Source: Flavobacterium sp. 9R
GTDB lineage: Bacteria; Bacteroidota; Bacteroidia; Flavobacteriales; Flavobacteriaceae
Assembly: GCF_902506345.1 (NCBI RefSeq)
Contig: NZ_LR733413.1
Span: 440,531 to 504,530 of the forward strand
Direction of reading: 5' to 3'
DNA length: 64,000 nt
Below the pieces are notes generated by a model. It was not told the origin of the DNA, did no database searches, and worked only from the letters and a program-made list of their open reading frames with translations. How positions within the stretch are numbered: position 1 is the stretch's first letter; each line of letters begins with the position of its first letter. Made by a program: the position numbers and the translations under genes. Below, one piece after another: positions 26,941 to 35,774 of the stretch.

Positions 26941-27705
26941 TTAGAAGCCTTCGAAAACTCCTAGACCAAATAAAGCAAAATCATATTTAACAGGGTCTTT
27001 TGGGTCTAAAAGTCGGAGTTGATTGTCAAGTTCATTGAGAGCTTTAGCATCATTTTGTTTTCTGGTTAAAAGTCCCAATTTCCGTGCAACATTTCCTGAA
27101 TGAACATCGAGCGGACACGAAAGTTTGGATGGTGAAATACTATTCCAAATGCCTAAGTCTACTCCTTTATTATCTTGTCGGCACATCCATCTCAAGTACA
27201 TGTTGATTCTTTTCGCCGCAGAGTTATTCAACGGATCCGAAATGTGTTTTTGACTTCGTTGCGGTTGCTGAATTTCAAAAAAAGCTTTTTTGAATTCATG
27301 TATGCTTTTTTGAACACTTGTTGGCTCTTGATTTTTCGCAAAAACAGCTTCTAAACCGTTATGATTGTTGTAAATGTGTTGTAGTCCTTTGATAAAAGAT
27401 TGAAAATCCTGTCCATTAAAGGTTCGATGAACAAATGTGTTGAGTCTTTCTAAATGGCTGTCTGAATGCGATAAGACAAAATCATATGGAGAATTCCCCA
27501 TTAAATCCATCATTTTGATACTGTTTTTGATAATCATTTTGCGGTTGCCCCAAGCAATAGTGGCACTCAAGAAACCTGCAATCTCGATATCTTCTTTTTG
27601 AGTAAATAAATGCGGAATTTGAACCGGATCACTTTCTATAAAATCTAGGGTGTTGTATTGTAGTACTTTTTCGTTAAGAAAGTCTTTAAGTTCAGCCTCA
27701 GTCAT
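26941..27705 (-). CDS. TIGR02757 family protein
   Basis: The 254-residue cytoplasmic protein matches the TIGR02757 family of conserved Bacteroidota/spirochaete proteins: AGFLSATIAWGNRKMI near residue 45, SAAKRINMYLRWMCR near 165-180, and PLDVHSGNVARKLGLL near 200-215. It has a helical fold reminiscent of HhH DNA glycosylases by pattern, but no activity is established. It lies 34 bp downstream of lolD. Confidence 0.85.
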   Translation of the reverse strand: MTEAELKDFLNEKVLQYNTLDFIESDPVQIPHLFTQKEDIEIAGFLSATIAWGNRKMIIKNSIKMMDLMGNSPYDFVLSHSDSHLERLNTFVHRTFNGQDFQSFIKGLQHIYNNHNGLEAVFAKNQEPTSVQKSIHEFKKAFFEIQQPQRSQKHISDPLNNSAAKRINMYLRWMCRQDNKGVDLGIWNSISPSKLSCPLDVHSGNVARKLGLLTRKQNDAKALNELDNQLRLLDPKDPVKYDFALFGLGVFEGF

Positions 27706-27739
27706 ATTTTTAAATAAATGCTTTTTGGGGTTCTAATTG

Positions 27740-28402
27740 CTAAGCACTAATTAGCCCATCTACCATCACTAATTTTCTATCGGCCATATTGGCTAACTCC
27801 TCATTGTGTGTAACAATAACAAAGGTTTGTCCCAACTCGTCTCTAAGTTTAAAGAAGAGTTGATGCAAGTTTTCTGCTGATGTAGTGTCCAAATTCCCTG
27901 AAGGTTCATCTGCAAATAGGATGTCGGGTTTATTGATTAATGCTCTAGCTACCGCCACTCGTTGTTGTTCACCACCTGATAATTCGTTAGGTTTATGATG
28001 ATGTCTATGAGAAAGCCCTAAATAGTCCAATAATTTCTTCGCTTCAATTTCTGTTTCTAATTTGTTTTTTCCAGCTATAAAAGCAGGAATACATACGTTT
28101 TCTAATGCGGTAAATTCTGGTAATAACTGGTGAAATTGAAAAATAAACCCTAGGTTTAAATTTCTAAAACGTGACAAAGCTTTGTCGTTCATTTTCAAGA
28201 CATCTTCTCCATTAATCAACAAACTTGAATTTTCACTCGAAGTCGGTCTGTCTAAAGTGCCAAGTATTTGAAGTAAAGTGGTTTTTCCAGCACCAGAGGC
28301 CCCCACTATAGATACAATTTCTCCTTTAGTGATATGTAAATCAACTCCTTTTAAAACCTCAAGTTGGTCGTAGAATTTATGTATGTTTTTTGCAAGTATC
28401 AT
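27740..28402 (-). CDS. lolD: ABC transporter ATP-binding protein, LolD-like
   Basis: The 220-residue ATPase shows Walker A (GASGAGKT), a Q-loop region ([18 protein letters not shown]), signature LSGGEQQR, Walker B ([12 protein letters not shown]) and switch His (VTHNEE). The FQFHxLLPEFTAxEN pattern is typical of LolD, which with LolC/E releases lipoproteins from the inner membrane. The membrane partners are not encoded nearby, which is common in this phylum. Confidence 0.88.
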   Translation of the reverse strand: MILAKNIHKFYDQLEVLKGVDLHITKGEIVSIVGASGAGKTTLLQILGTLDRPTSSENSSLLINGEDVLKMNDKALSRFRNLNLGFIFQFHQLLPEFTALENVCIPAFIAGKNKLETEIEAKKLLDYLGLSHRHHHKPNELSGGEQQRVAVARALINKPDILFADEPSGNLDTTSAENLHQLFFKLRDELGQTFVIVTHNEELANMADRKLVMVDGLISA

Positions 28403-28520
28403 TCCAATCTATTTTTACAAAGAAACAAAGATTTTGTCTGCCACTCAACTATTATAAAATTTCTTTATAGTAACATTTATTAATATTTAGTTAAATGATC
28501 TTTTTTGTTTAATTATTTGC

Positions 28521-28528
28521 TATTTTTG
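28521..28528 (+). promoter_or_regulatory. Putative -7 element (TATTTTTG) for msrA-folE
   Basis: TATTTTTG lies 26 bp before the msrA start; the nearest TTG upstream is only 13 nt away, shorter than the usual spacing. Confidence 0.4.
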
Positions 28529-28554
28529 TTAAACAAAATTATAATTCGATTTTA

Positions 28555-29088
28555 ATGAATAAATCAATTGCAACATTTGCTGGAGGCTGTTTCTGGTGTA
28601 CCGAGGCTGTTTTTTTACAGCTCAAAGGAGTAGAATCAGTAGTGTCGGGTTATATTGGAGGTGCTGTTGAAAATCCAACCTACCAACAAATATGTACAGG
28701 TACAACAGGACACGCAGAAGCTATTCAAATTACATATGATGAGGACTTAATTGCTTTTGAAACTCTTTTAGAAGTGTTTTTTGCTACACATAATCCAACA
28801 ACACTCAATAGACAAGGCGCCGATGTAGGAACACAATACCGTAGTGAAGTTTTTTATCATTCGGACAATCAAAAGTTACTTGCTGAGGCCTATATCAATC
28901 AATTAGAAGAAGCTAAAGTTTTTGATTCCCCTATCGTTACTCAGCTTTCACCAGTTTCAAAGTTTTATCCTGCAGAACAGTACCATCAAAACTATTATCA
29001 ACTAAATAAGGAACAATCGTATTGTCATTACGTCATTACTCCCAAAATGAACAAACTTTCTGAATCGTTTACTAGATTATTAAAATAA
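28555..29088 (+). CDS. msrA: Peptide methionine (S)-S-oxide reductase MsrA
   Basis: The 177-residue protein has the active-site motif GGCFWCTEA (catalytic Cys12), GYIGG, and the Tyr/Glu blocks GTQYRSEVFYH and QYHQNYY. It repairs oxidised methionine with thioredoxin. No signal peptide, so cytoplasmic. It lies 14 bp before folE and is probably cotranscribed with it. Confidence 0.95.
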   Translation: MNKSIATFAGGCFWCTEAVFLQLKGVESVVSGYIGGAVENPTYQQICTGTTGHAEAIQITYDEDLIAFETLLEVFFATHNPTTLNRQGADVGTQYRSEVFYHSDNQKLLAEAYINQLEEAKVFDSPIVTQLSPVSKFYPAEQYHQNYYQLNKEQSYCHYVITPKMNKLSESFTRLLK

Positions 29089-29102
29089 ATAACACCTAAA
29101 AT

Positions 29103-29771
29103 ATGAACACAGTATTAGATAGAGAATTAATTGAAATTTTAGGTGATAATCACCAAGCCACTAGTGCAGATACACCTCTTAGAGCTGACGCATTTGTAAA
29201 ATCGGATGCCCAGAAAATGGAACGAATTGAGCATCATTTTCACGCCATTATGGAAGAAATGGGATTGGATATGACAGATGATAGCTTGAGTGGTACTCCA
29301 TTCCGTGTGGCGAAGATGTATATTCAAGAGATTTTTAGTGGTTTAGACCCTAAAAACAAACCCAAAATTTCGGTTTTCGAGAATAGCTACCATTATGACA
29401 AAATGCTGGTTGAAGCCAATATTAATTTTAACTCTACCTGTGAGCATCATTTTTTACCAATTGTAGGGAAAGCTCACATAGGGTATGTTTCTAGCGGAAA
29501 AGTGATTGGATTGTCAAAATTGAACCGAATCGTCGATTATTATTCTCGTCGCCCTCAAGTACAAGAGCGCTTGATTATGCAAATTTTTAATGAATTAAAA
29601 ACTGTTTTGGAGACGGATAATGTTATCATTGTTATGGAAGCAAAACATTTGTGCGTTTCTAGCCGTGGTATCAAAGATGAAACTAGTTTTACCTCTACGA
29701 TTCAATATGGGGGGATTTTTAATGAAAAAGAAAATAGAAATGATTTCTTCAATATGATTAAGCAAGAATAA
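29103..29771 (+). CDS. folE: GTP cyclohydrolase I
   Basis: The 222-residue enzyme has zinc ligands Cys113 and His116 (STCEHHFLP) and Cys184 (KHLCVSSRG), plus the GTP-binding block GLSKLNRIVDYYSRRPQ. It converts GTP to dihydroneopterin triphosphate for folate synthesis. The N-terminal 35 residues are variable, as in other type IA enzymes. Confidence 0.96.
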   Translation: MNTVLDRELIEILGDNHQATSADTPLRADAFVKSDAQKMERIEHHFHAIMEEMGLDMTDDSLSGTPFRVAKMYIQEIFSGLDPKNKPKISVFENSYHYDKMLVEANINFNSTCEHHFLPIVGKAHIGYVSSGKVIGLSKLNRIVDYYSRRPQVQERLIMQIFNELKTVLETDNVIIVMEAKHLCVSSRGIKDETSFTSTIQYGGIFNEKENRNDFFNMIKQE

Positions 29772-29810
29772 AAGGCACTATTTTTGTTTGGACTTTTCAA
29801 AAATTAAAAA

Positions 29811-30113
29811 ATGACAAACCAAGCAGAAATTAGCGCTGAAACTTCTCAGAAAAGAAGACATTTATTCTTGAGTATCTTGTTTGATGCTGTCGGAATGCTT
29901 TCTTTTTCCATACCAATGATAGGTGAATTCTCAGATGTGATTTGGGCACCTTTAGCGGGTTTTTTAATGACCTGGATGTACAAAGGAAGTGTTGGAAAAG
30001 TTGCGGGAGCGATTACATTTATAGAAGAAGCTTTTCCTTTCTCGGATGTTATTCCCACTTTTACTTTGACTTGGATATACACTTATCTCATAAAGAAACA
30101 GAAAAACTCTTAA
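29811..30113 (+). CDS. Small membrane protein of unknown function
   Basis: The 100-residue protein has hydrophobic segments at about 18-33, 44-56 and 83-93 and a Gly-rich middle. It follows folE by 39 bp and ends at a bidirectional terminator. I recognise no family; it looks like a conserved Bacteroidota small membrane protein. Confidence 0.7.
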   Translation: MTNQAEISAETSQKRRHLFLSILFDAVGMLSFSIPMIGEFSDVIWAPLAGFLMTWMYKGSVGKVAGAITFIEEAFPFSDVIPTFTLTWIYTYLIKKQKNS

Positions 30114-30124
30114 TTAATACCAAC

Positions 30125-30155
30125 AAAAAAAGCTTCAGAAATGAAGCTTTTTTTA
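30125..30155. terminator. Bidirectional terminator
   Basis: AAAAAAAGCTTC pairs with GAAGCTTTTTTT (6-nt loop) between convergent genes. Confidence 0.8.
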
Positions 30156-30455
30156 TGTTTTGAAAAGAAAACCGAGTCCCATACTTCGGAGCATTTTCTT
30201 TTCGAAAGCCCAAAAAAATCGAAATTGACCAAATAGAAATCCTATGCAAACTAAAAGCACTTGATAAATAGGAAAAATAAGTAGGAGTCGAACAGGAGTG
30301 AACCAAAATCCCAAATCGGCTTTGGTAATGCCCAGCCAATAACAAAAAGGTTTAGATAACCATGCGGATGCTGAACCAGTGATTGCAAAAACAATAAAAA
30401 TTAATGTTAATTGAAAGTTACTTTCTATTCCCCAACGTTCTTTTAATTTTTTCAT
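30153..30455 (-). CDS. DUF6787-like small membrane protein
   Basis: The 100-residue protein begins MKKLKERWGIESNFQL and continues with a hydrophobic VFAITGSASAWL segment and a second helix, patterns I associate with the DUF6787 family of Bacteroidota. It has two or three membrane segments and no catalytic motif. It is followed on the same strand upstream by a lipoprotein gene 32 bp away, so the two may be cotranscribed. Confidence 0.75.
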   Translation of the reverse strand: MKKLKERWGIESNFQLTLIFIVFAITGSASAWLSKPFCYWLGITKADLGFWFTPVRLLLIFPIYQVLLVCIGFLFGQFRFFWAFEKKMLRSMGLGFLFKT

Positions 30456-30487
30456 TCTAAAGTGTCAATTGTACAAATATACTAAGA

Positions 30488-30919
30488 TTATCGTATCGGG
30501 ACATTGCCAAATAGCCTTTGCTGGTATCGATTTTGGAAATAAATCATATAATTGTAGATTAAATAATTCACTTCGTATCCATAATTTATCTGTGGGTCAT
30601 AATTTATTGTCATTTCATATAAATTTGGGTCAAATCGTAACGGTTGTTGCGCTCTATTGTTCCATTCTGTAATATAAAATCGGTTCTTATTTTCTAAATA
30701 AAATTGCGAATAATAACCTCTTGGAAGTGCAATAGAATTCAACCAAGTGCTAAAACCTGGGTCAATAATGATTACTTCATATTCTAATGAATCATTAGCA
30801 ATTCTTATTGTGTCTCCTTTAACTGGATTGGTTGTAGGAACTGAAGCTAGACTATTCTTTGGAGTCGAACAAGCGCCAATTATTGCAATAAGCACGATTA
30901 TAAAAGCTATCTTTTTCAT
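30488..30919 (-). CDS. DUF6146-like lipoprotein
   Basis: The 143-residue protein has a lipobox IGAC (Cys17) and a soluble domain rich in Tyr/Asn with YEVIIIDPGFSTWL and YYSQFYLENKNRFY patterns, recalling DUF6146. No acidic run follows the Cys, so it probably stays on the periplasmic side. Function unknown. Confidence 0.8.
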   Translation of the reverse strand: MKKIAFIIVLIAIIGACSTPKNSLASVPTTNPVKGDTIRIANDSLEYEVIIIDPGFSTWLNSIALPRGYYSQFYLENKNRFYITEWNNRAQQPLRFDPNLYEMTINYDPQINYGYEVNYLIYNYMIYFQNRYQQRLFGNVPIR

Positions 30920-30980
30920 GGCTTAACTATTGAAATCGAAATTTACAAAATCTGAGCCTGAAAAATGTAAATTCTATCAT

Positions 30981-31020
30981 AAAAAAAGCGTCATTTCTTT
31001 TAAGGAAATGACGCTTTTCT
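30981..31020 (-). terminator. Terminator after the DUF937 gene
   Basis: AAAAGCGTCATTTC pairs with GAAATGACGCTTTT (14 bp, 7-nt loop), with a T run on the minus strand. Confidence 0.8.
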
Positions 31021-31036
31021 CTATGTTTTCTTGCTT

Positions 31037-31594
31037 TTATTTACCAAATAATTTACCTAGTATTCCTCCAATTCCGCCACTACCTTTTGCTAGATTCATA
31101 GCGTCACTAATATCTACTTTTCCATCCGCATTTTGATCTAAGCCAAATTGTGTTCCGTACTTAGAAATAGTATCCATAATACCACCCGCTTGTTCGCTAT
31201 TGCCAGCAATTGCTCCAATGATATCCGAAATTTGAAAACTATCGTTTGGGTCATTGGCTTTGCCCATCAATCCACCTAGAATTTTCGGAATCATATTTCC
31301 TGCTACTCCAGAAGCTGCTTCTCCGCTTATTCCGAATTTTTCACTCAAACTACCAGTAAGTTGTTGTGTGATTTGTTGTACTGCAGGATTGGAACTATCT
31401 TGGGCATTATTGCCTTGCAACAAACCTGCCAATTGCTCAACTCCTCCTTCAGAAGCCATTTTTTGTAAACTAGCGAAAATTGAGTTGCCCGTCTCCTGCA
31501 TAACTGCCTCGTTATGCTCATTTGGTATAGCACTGTTTTTTACAACAGCATCATCTCCAAATTGCTGCACTAATTGTGTTAATTGCTCAAACAT
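31037..31594 (-). CDS. DUF937 protein with EF-hand-like calcium loop
   Basis: The 185-residue protein is Gly/Gln/Ala-rich with the DUF937 patterns NMIPKILGGLMGKA and QLTGSLSEKFGIS. Near the C-terminus is a dockerin/EF-hand-type loop, DQNADGKVDISD, with acidic or Asn residues at every ligand position. It has no signal peptide and ends in a Gly-rich GIGGILGKLFGK tail. It lies downstream of serA on the same strand, separated by a terminator. Function unknown. Confidence 0.85.
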   Translation of the reverse strand: MFEQLTQLVQQFGDDAVVKNSAIPNEHNEAVMQETGNSIFASLQKMASEGGVEQLAGLLQGNNAQDSSNPAVQQITQQLTGSLSEKFGISGEAASGVAGNMIPKILGGLMGKANDPNDSFQISDIIGAIAGNSEQAGGIMDTISKYGTQFGLDQNADGKVDISDAMNLAKGSGGIGGILGKLFGK

Positions 31595-31631
31595 AGTATT
31601 TTAGATTTAAAGTATTCTCAAATTTAAATAA

Positions 31632-31672
31632 AAAAGGGTAATTTATAACTGCTGTTAATAAATTACCCTTTT
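31632..31672 (-). terminator. Terminator after serA
   Basis: AAAAGGGTAATTTAT pairs with ATAAATTACCCTTTT (15 bp perfect, 11-nt loop). Confidence 0.8.
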
Positions 31673-31692
31673 GATATATTGAAGACTTTTAC

Positions 31693-32643
31693 TTATCCTA
31701 ACAAAGCAATAATTTGTGAGGCTAATTCTGTTCCAATTCTGTCTTGAGCTTCTCCAGTAGCTGCACCAATATGAGGCGTCAACGAGATTTTAGAATGCAT
31801 CAAAATCGCCATTTCTGGTTTTGGCTCGCTTTCAAAAACATCTAAACCTGCAAAAGCTACTTTTCCGCTGTCCAAAGCTTTTACTAACGCAACTTCATCA
31901 ATTACACCACCACGAGCGCAGTTTACAATTCCTACGCCGTCTTTCATAGTAGCCAATTGTTCTTCGCCAATGATATACCCGTTTTGAGCTGGTACGTGCA
32001 AAGTAATAAAGTCTGCTTCTTGAAACAACGATTCCAATGATTGAGAAACAATAGTAGAAGTGATAGATTGTCCATCAAAAAACTCCACTTTAATGTCTAC
32101 TTGAGGAATAAAACTATCGGCAGCAATAACTTTCATACCTAGTCCTAAAGCCATTTTTGCAGTAGCTTGACCAATACGTCCAATACCTACAATTCCTAAA
32201 GTTTTTCCTCTTAGTTCAGTACCATTAGCATAGGCTTTTTTCAAACCATCAAAATTTGAGTCTCCTTCAAGAGGCATATTTCTGTTAGAATCGTGTAAAA
32301 AACGAACTCCTGTAAACAAATGTCCAAAAACCAATTCCGCTACCGATTCTGATGAAGAAGCAGGAGTATTGATTACGTGAATCCCTTTGCTTTTTGCATA
32401 GTCCACATCAATATTATCCATACCAACACCGCCACGACCAATAATTTTGATACCAGGACAAGCATCGATAATGTCTTTGCGCACTTTGGTAGCACTTCTT
32501 ACCAAGATAACGCTCACGTTGTTTTCATTAATAAAATTGGCCACTTGTTCTTGCGCCACTTTTGTAGTGATTACTTCAAAACCACCTTTTTCTAAAGCTA
32601 GAATTCCACTTTTTGAAATTCCGTCATTGGCTAATACTTTCAT
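31693..32643 (-). CDS. serA: D-3-phosphoglycerate dehydrogenase, short form
   Basis: The 316-residue protein has the NAD-binding motif GIVGIGRIG, the VNCARGG block, and the catalytic His in LTPHIGAAT. It lacks the C-terminal ACT/regulatory domain of longer SerA proteins, so serine feedback through that domain is unlikely. It catalyses the first step of serine synthesis. serC lies upstream on the same strand, separated by 191 bp that include a dispersed element. Confidence 0.92.
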   Translation of the reverse strand: MKVLANDGISKSGILALEKGGFEVITTKVAQEQVANFINENNVSVILVRSATKVRKDIIDACPGIKIIGRGGVGMDNIDVDYAKSKGIHVINTPASSSESVAELVFGHLFTGVRFLHDSNRNMPLEGDSNFDGLKKAYANGTELRGKTLGIVGIGRIGQATAKMALGLGMKVIAADSFIPQVDIKVEFFDGQSITSTIVSQSLESLFQEADFITLHVPAQNGYIIGEEQLATMKDGVGIVNCARGGVIDEVALVKALDSGKVAFAGLDVFESEPKPEMAILMHSKISLTPHIGAATGEAQDRIGTELASQIIALLG

Positions 32644-32715
32644 TTTGTTTTTATTTTGTTTCTCTAATTCCTTGTTTGTGCCAAAGAATCAACTATACTA
32701 TATTTTTATTTTTTT

Positions 32716-32798
32716 AGGAGCTAATCCCGCTATCCGTTGCTATCTTTTCTATTTTTAAAGAAAAAATAGAAAAGGATATCCACTACTATCGGGGCTAG
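32716..32798 (+). repeat. Dispersed intergenic element, copy B
   Basis: It runs AGGAGCTAATCCCGCTATCC, a central 13-bp hairpin (CTTTTCTATTTTT and complement), then GGATATCCACTACTATCGGG and GCTA. It sits between serC and serA and could act on the shared transcript. Confidence 0.8.
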
Positions 32799-32834
32799 GG
32801 GAGTTGTGCTTTCAAGAAAATTTGGTGTAAGCGA

Positions 32835-33905
32835 TTAAACCGCTGCTTCCAAAGCTTTCATAACATCAACCAAAACTTGAACACTTTCTATTGGCATCGC
32901 ATTATAGATAGACGCTCTATAACCTCCTACAGAACGGTGTCCTGGAAGTCCTGAAATATTAGCGGCTTTCCACATCGCGTCAAAAGTATCTTTATGTGCT
33001 TCGTCGTTCAATAAGAAAGTAACGTTCATATTCGAACGGTCTTCTACAGCAGCTGTTCCTCTAAACAATGGATTTCTGTCGATTTCATTGTATAATAAAG
33101 CCGCTTTTTCGTTATTGATTTTTTCGATGGCTGCTACACCTCCCAAGTTTTTCAACCATTGCAAAGTCAATAGCGAAGTGTATACTGGGAAAACAGGTGG
33201 AGTATTGTACATACTTTCTGCTTTGATATGTTTGGCATAATCCAACATACTTGGAATCACGCGACCGTTTTTGCCAAGAATCTCTTCTTTAACCACTACT
33301 AAAGTTGTTCCTGCTGGACCCATATTTTTTTGAGCACCTGCATAAATGATATCAAATTGAGTGAAATCTAAAACACGTGAAAAAATATCCGAACTCATAT
33401 CACAAACGATTGGAATATTCAATTTTGGAAATTCTTTCATTTGTGTTCCAAAAATGGTGTTGTTGCTCGTACAGTGAAAATAATCTGCATCTTCAGGCAC
33501 CGTATATCCTTTTGGAATATGATTGTAATTTTGTTCTTTAGAGGAAGCCACGATTACCGTTTCTCCATAAGTTTTTGCTTCTTTAATGGCAGCACTGGCC
33601 CAAGTTCCAGAGTCTAAATAGGCAGCTTTGCCTCCTTCTTTCATCAAGTTGTAAGGCGCCATAATAAACTCTAAACTAGCTCCTCCAGCCAAGAATAAAG
33701 CTTGGTAGCCTTTGCCTGTTAAACCTAATAAGTCTAAAGCAAGAGCTCTGGCTTCTTCCATTACGGCAACAAAGTCTTTACTGCGGTGGGAAATTTCTAA
33801 AATTGATAATCCTGAGTTGTTGAAATCTAAAATGGCTTGAGCCGATTTTTCAAAAACTTCTTGTGGTAAAATACATGGTCCTGCGCTGTAGTTGTGTTTT
33901 TTCAT
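32835..33905 (-). CDS. serC: Phosphoserine aminotransferase
   Basis: The 356-residue class V aminotransferase has the start NYSAGPC, PLP-lysine block YAGAQKNMGPAG and the Arg block GHRSVGGYRASIYNAM. It makes phosphoserine from phosphohydroxypyruvate, the step after SerA. Length is typical. It is followed by serA and preceded by the acyl-CoA reductase on the same strand. Confidence 0.95.
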   Translation of the reverse strand: MKKHNYSAGPCILPQEVFEKSAQAILDFNNSGLSILEISHRSKDFVAVMEEARALALDLLGLTGKGYQALFLAGGASLEFIMAPYNLMKEGGKAAYLDSGTWASAAIKEAKTYGETVIVASSKEQNYNHIPKGYTVPEDADYFHCTSNNTIFGTQMKEFPKLNIPIVCDMSSDIFSRVLDFTQFDIIYAGAQKNMGPAGTTLVVVKEEILGKNGRVIPSMLDYAKHIKAESMYNTPPVFPVYTSLLTLQWLKNLGGVAAIEKINNEKAALLYNEIDRNPLFRGTAAVEDRSNMNVTFLLNDEAHKDTFDAMWKAANISGLPGHRSVGGYRASIYNAMPIESVQVLVDVMKALEAAV

Positions 33906-33995
33906 GGTTTGTAAGTATCCGAAAATTTAAAAATGCAAATTTCGACAATCATACTTGAAAACAAGCTGAATTATTCGAAATAATTATACAATTTT

Positions 33996-35057
33996 CTACT
34001 TTATTGTTAGTAAAAATGAAATTGTATCTACATTATCAGCATAATCCCATAATTCAGGGCTTTGGGTTTGCCCAAAGGGAATACTGTTGGAGATTAAATT
34101 ATTAGAAACTATACACTGAATTTTGTCTTCTTCGTCTTGTAAGCGCTTTACCACGTCATCGATGTCTTCATAAAACTCATAAAAAGTACTCGAAATAGGC
34201 GAGCTGTAGCCATTATCTTCTTTGATGGTCAAAAAGCCATTGTCTAGCAACTTAAAATTGCTCATCAAGAAAACGGCTTTATTGTAGTCGTAATTATTGG
34301 CATATTTTTCATATTCAATAACTTCTTTGTATTTAAAAATGGCTTCAAAAAAAGCATCGAAAGAATAGTTTTTTGGCACAAAAAGTTTTGATACGTTGCG
34401 ACATCCCAAACCAAAATAGCGGAAAATATCTTCACCCAAAGCTTCGAGTTGTTCGCGGGATTCTTCACCAGTTAGCAATGCTACTGAGTTCCTGTTTTTT
34501 CTGATAATTGAAGGTTTGTCTTTGAAATAATATTCAAAATAGCGAGCAGTGTTGTTACTTCCTGTTGCGATAACGGCATCAAAGTTTTCTAATTTTCCCT
34601 CAACAAAAGTGATTTTATCTTTGAATTCAGGGGCAATATGAATTAGGTATTTCGCTATAAACGGAAGTAAATGCTGGTCATTCGAAGAGGTTTTTACTAG
34701 AACATTATGTCCCGAAATCAATACCGATAAGAAATCATGAAAACCTACCAAAGGTATGTTTCCAGCAAGAATCAAGGCAATTGTTTTAGGCTGTCTGTCT
34801 GTGAAATCATATGCAGATAGCCATTGGTCTAGTTTTTCTTGGGTTAATGCTTTCGCCCAAGATTGAAAAGCAAAACAGACTTGTTCAGGAGTGTACCAAC
34901 CATTATGCGACTGAGAAAGAGCAATTAGATTAAGACATTCGTCAAAAAATAAATCGTTGCCCAAAACATCATTTTTCGAGGGATTCTCTATAGAAGAAAA
35001 TTGACTCAAGAATTTTCCTAATTCAACAAATTTACTTTTTTTTGTTTCTAATGTCAT
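33996..35057 (-). CDS. LuxC-like acyl-CoA reductase
   Basis: The protein (353 residues from ATG 35057) has the LuxC/acyl-CoA reductase pattern: ILAGNIPLVGFHDFLSVL, SGHNVLVKTSSND, and FGLGCRNVSKLFVP with the probable catalytic Cys. It should reduce fatty acyl-CoA to aldehyde with NADPH. A longer frame begins at 35126, but the promoter at 35096-35126 starts transcription after that point, so 35057 is the real start. The conserved neighbours ferredoxin, serC and serA are a recurrent Bacteroidota arrangement. Its physiological role in non-luminous bacteria is unclear. Confidence 0.88.
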   Translation of the reverse strand: MTLETKKSKFVELGKFLSQFSSIENPSKNDVLGNDLFFDECLNLIALSQSHNGWYTPEQVCFAFQSWAKALTQEKLDQWLSAYDFTDRQPKTIALILAGNIPLVGFHDFLSVLISGHNVLVKTSSNDQHLLPFIAKYLIHIAPEFKDKITFVEGKLENFDAVIATGSNNTARYFEYYFKDKPSIIRKNRNSVALLTGEESREQLEALGEDIFRYFGLGCRNVSKLFVPKNYSFDAFFEAIFKYKEVIEYEKYANNYDYNKAVFLMSNFKLLDNGFLTIKEDNGYSSPISSTFYEFYEDIDDVVKRLQDEEDKIQCIVSNNLISNSIPFGQTQSPELWDYADNVDTISFLLTIK

Positions 35058-35095
35058 ATTGCTTGTGTATGAAATCTTTTGATTGTAATTTTGCA

Positions 35096-35126
35096 CAAAA
35101 ATAAGCTTTTTAGAAGCTAATGACAA
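35096..35126 (-). promoter_or_regulatory. Housekeeping promoter of the acyl-CoA reductase gene
   Basis: On the minus strand TTG (35126-35124) is followed after 20 nt by TATTTTTG (35103-35096), a full consensus match. The start site would be near 35089, leaving a leader of about 32 nt. Confidence 0.75.
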
Positions 35127-35186
35127 CAGTTGTTTTTTATTATAAAAACAATCACTTTAAATTTTAATTAAAAAATTTAGTTAAAG

Positions 35187-35537
35187 ATGGCAATTATTAT
35201 TACAGACGAATGCATTAACTGTGGAGCTTGCGAACCAGAATGTCCAAATACTGCAATTTATGAAGGCGCAGACGATTGGCGTTATAAAGATGGCACCAAA
35301 TTAAAAGGAAAAGTAATTTTACCTGATGGTACTGAAATAGATGCTGAGGCACCACAAACTCCAATTTCTGACGAAGTATACTATATTGTTCCAGGAAAAT
35401 GTACAGAGTGTAAAGGTTTTCATGATGAACCACAATGTGCTGCAGTTTGTCCAGTAGATTGCTGTATTCCTGATGATAATCACGTAGAAGATGAAGAAAC
35501 ACTTTTAAACAGACAATCGTTTTTACATAACGAATAG
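35187..35537 (+). CDS. Ferredoxin, 2x[4Fe-4S] dicluster
   Basis: The 116-residue protein has two cluster motifs: [12 protein letters not shown] (residues 9-20) and [18 protein letters not shown] with a longer spacing, followed by a further CC pair. It is a small cytoplasmic electron carrier of the bacterial dicluster type with a 30-residue insertion between clusters. It is divergent from the acyl-CoA reductase gene and ends at a strong terminator. Confidence 0.92.
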   Translation: MAIIITDECINCGACEPECPNTAIYEGADDWRYKDGTKLKGKVILPDGTEIDAEAPQTPISDEVYYIVPGKCTECKGFHDEPQCAAVCPVDCCIPDDNHVEDEETLLNRQSFLHNE

Positions 35538-35559
35538 TTTTTAAGTTATTACCATATTG

Positions 35560-35594
35560 AAAACCTGAGTTTTACTCAGGTTTTTTGTTTTTTA
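35560..35594 (+). terminator. Terminator after the ferredoxin gene
   Basis: AAAACCTGAGT pairs with ACTCAGGTTTT (3-nt loop), then a T run. Confidence 0.85.
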
Positions 35595-35774
35595 GATTGT
35601 TAATAACTATTGTTATTTTCTTACTTTTTCTTCTGTTTGGGTGCAGAATTAAAAAATAAAGTCGGCTTTGTAGACATATTTTTCTTTTTTTCTTTTTTTT
35701 ATCAACAATTTATTTATTTTTATCTAAAATATTAAAAGTTTCTGAATTTTAGGTAAGACATAAAATCACTTCTT

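Noticed and set aside
35058..35126. N-terminal extension of the acyl-CoA reductase
   Set aside because: It overlaps the promoter of the gene, so it cannot be transcribed from it.
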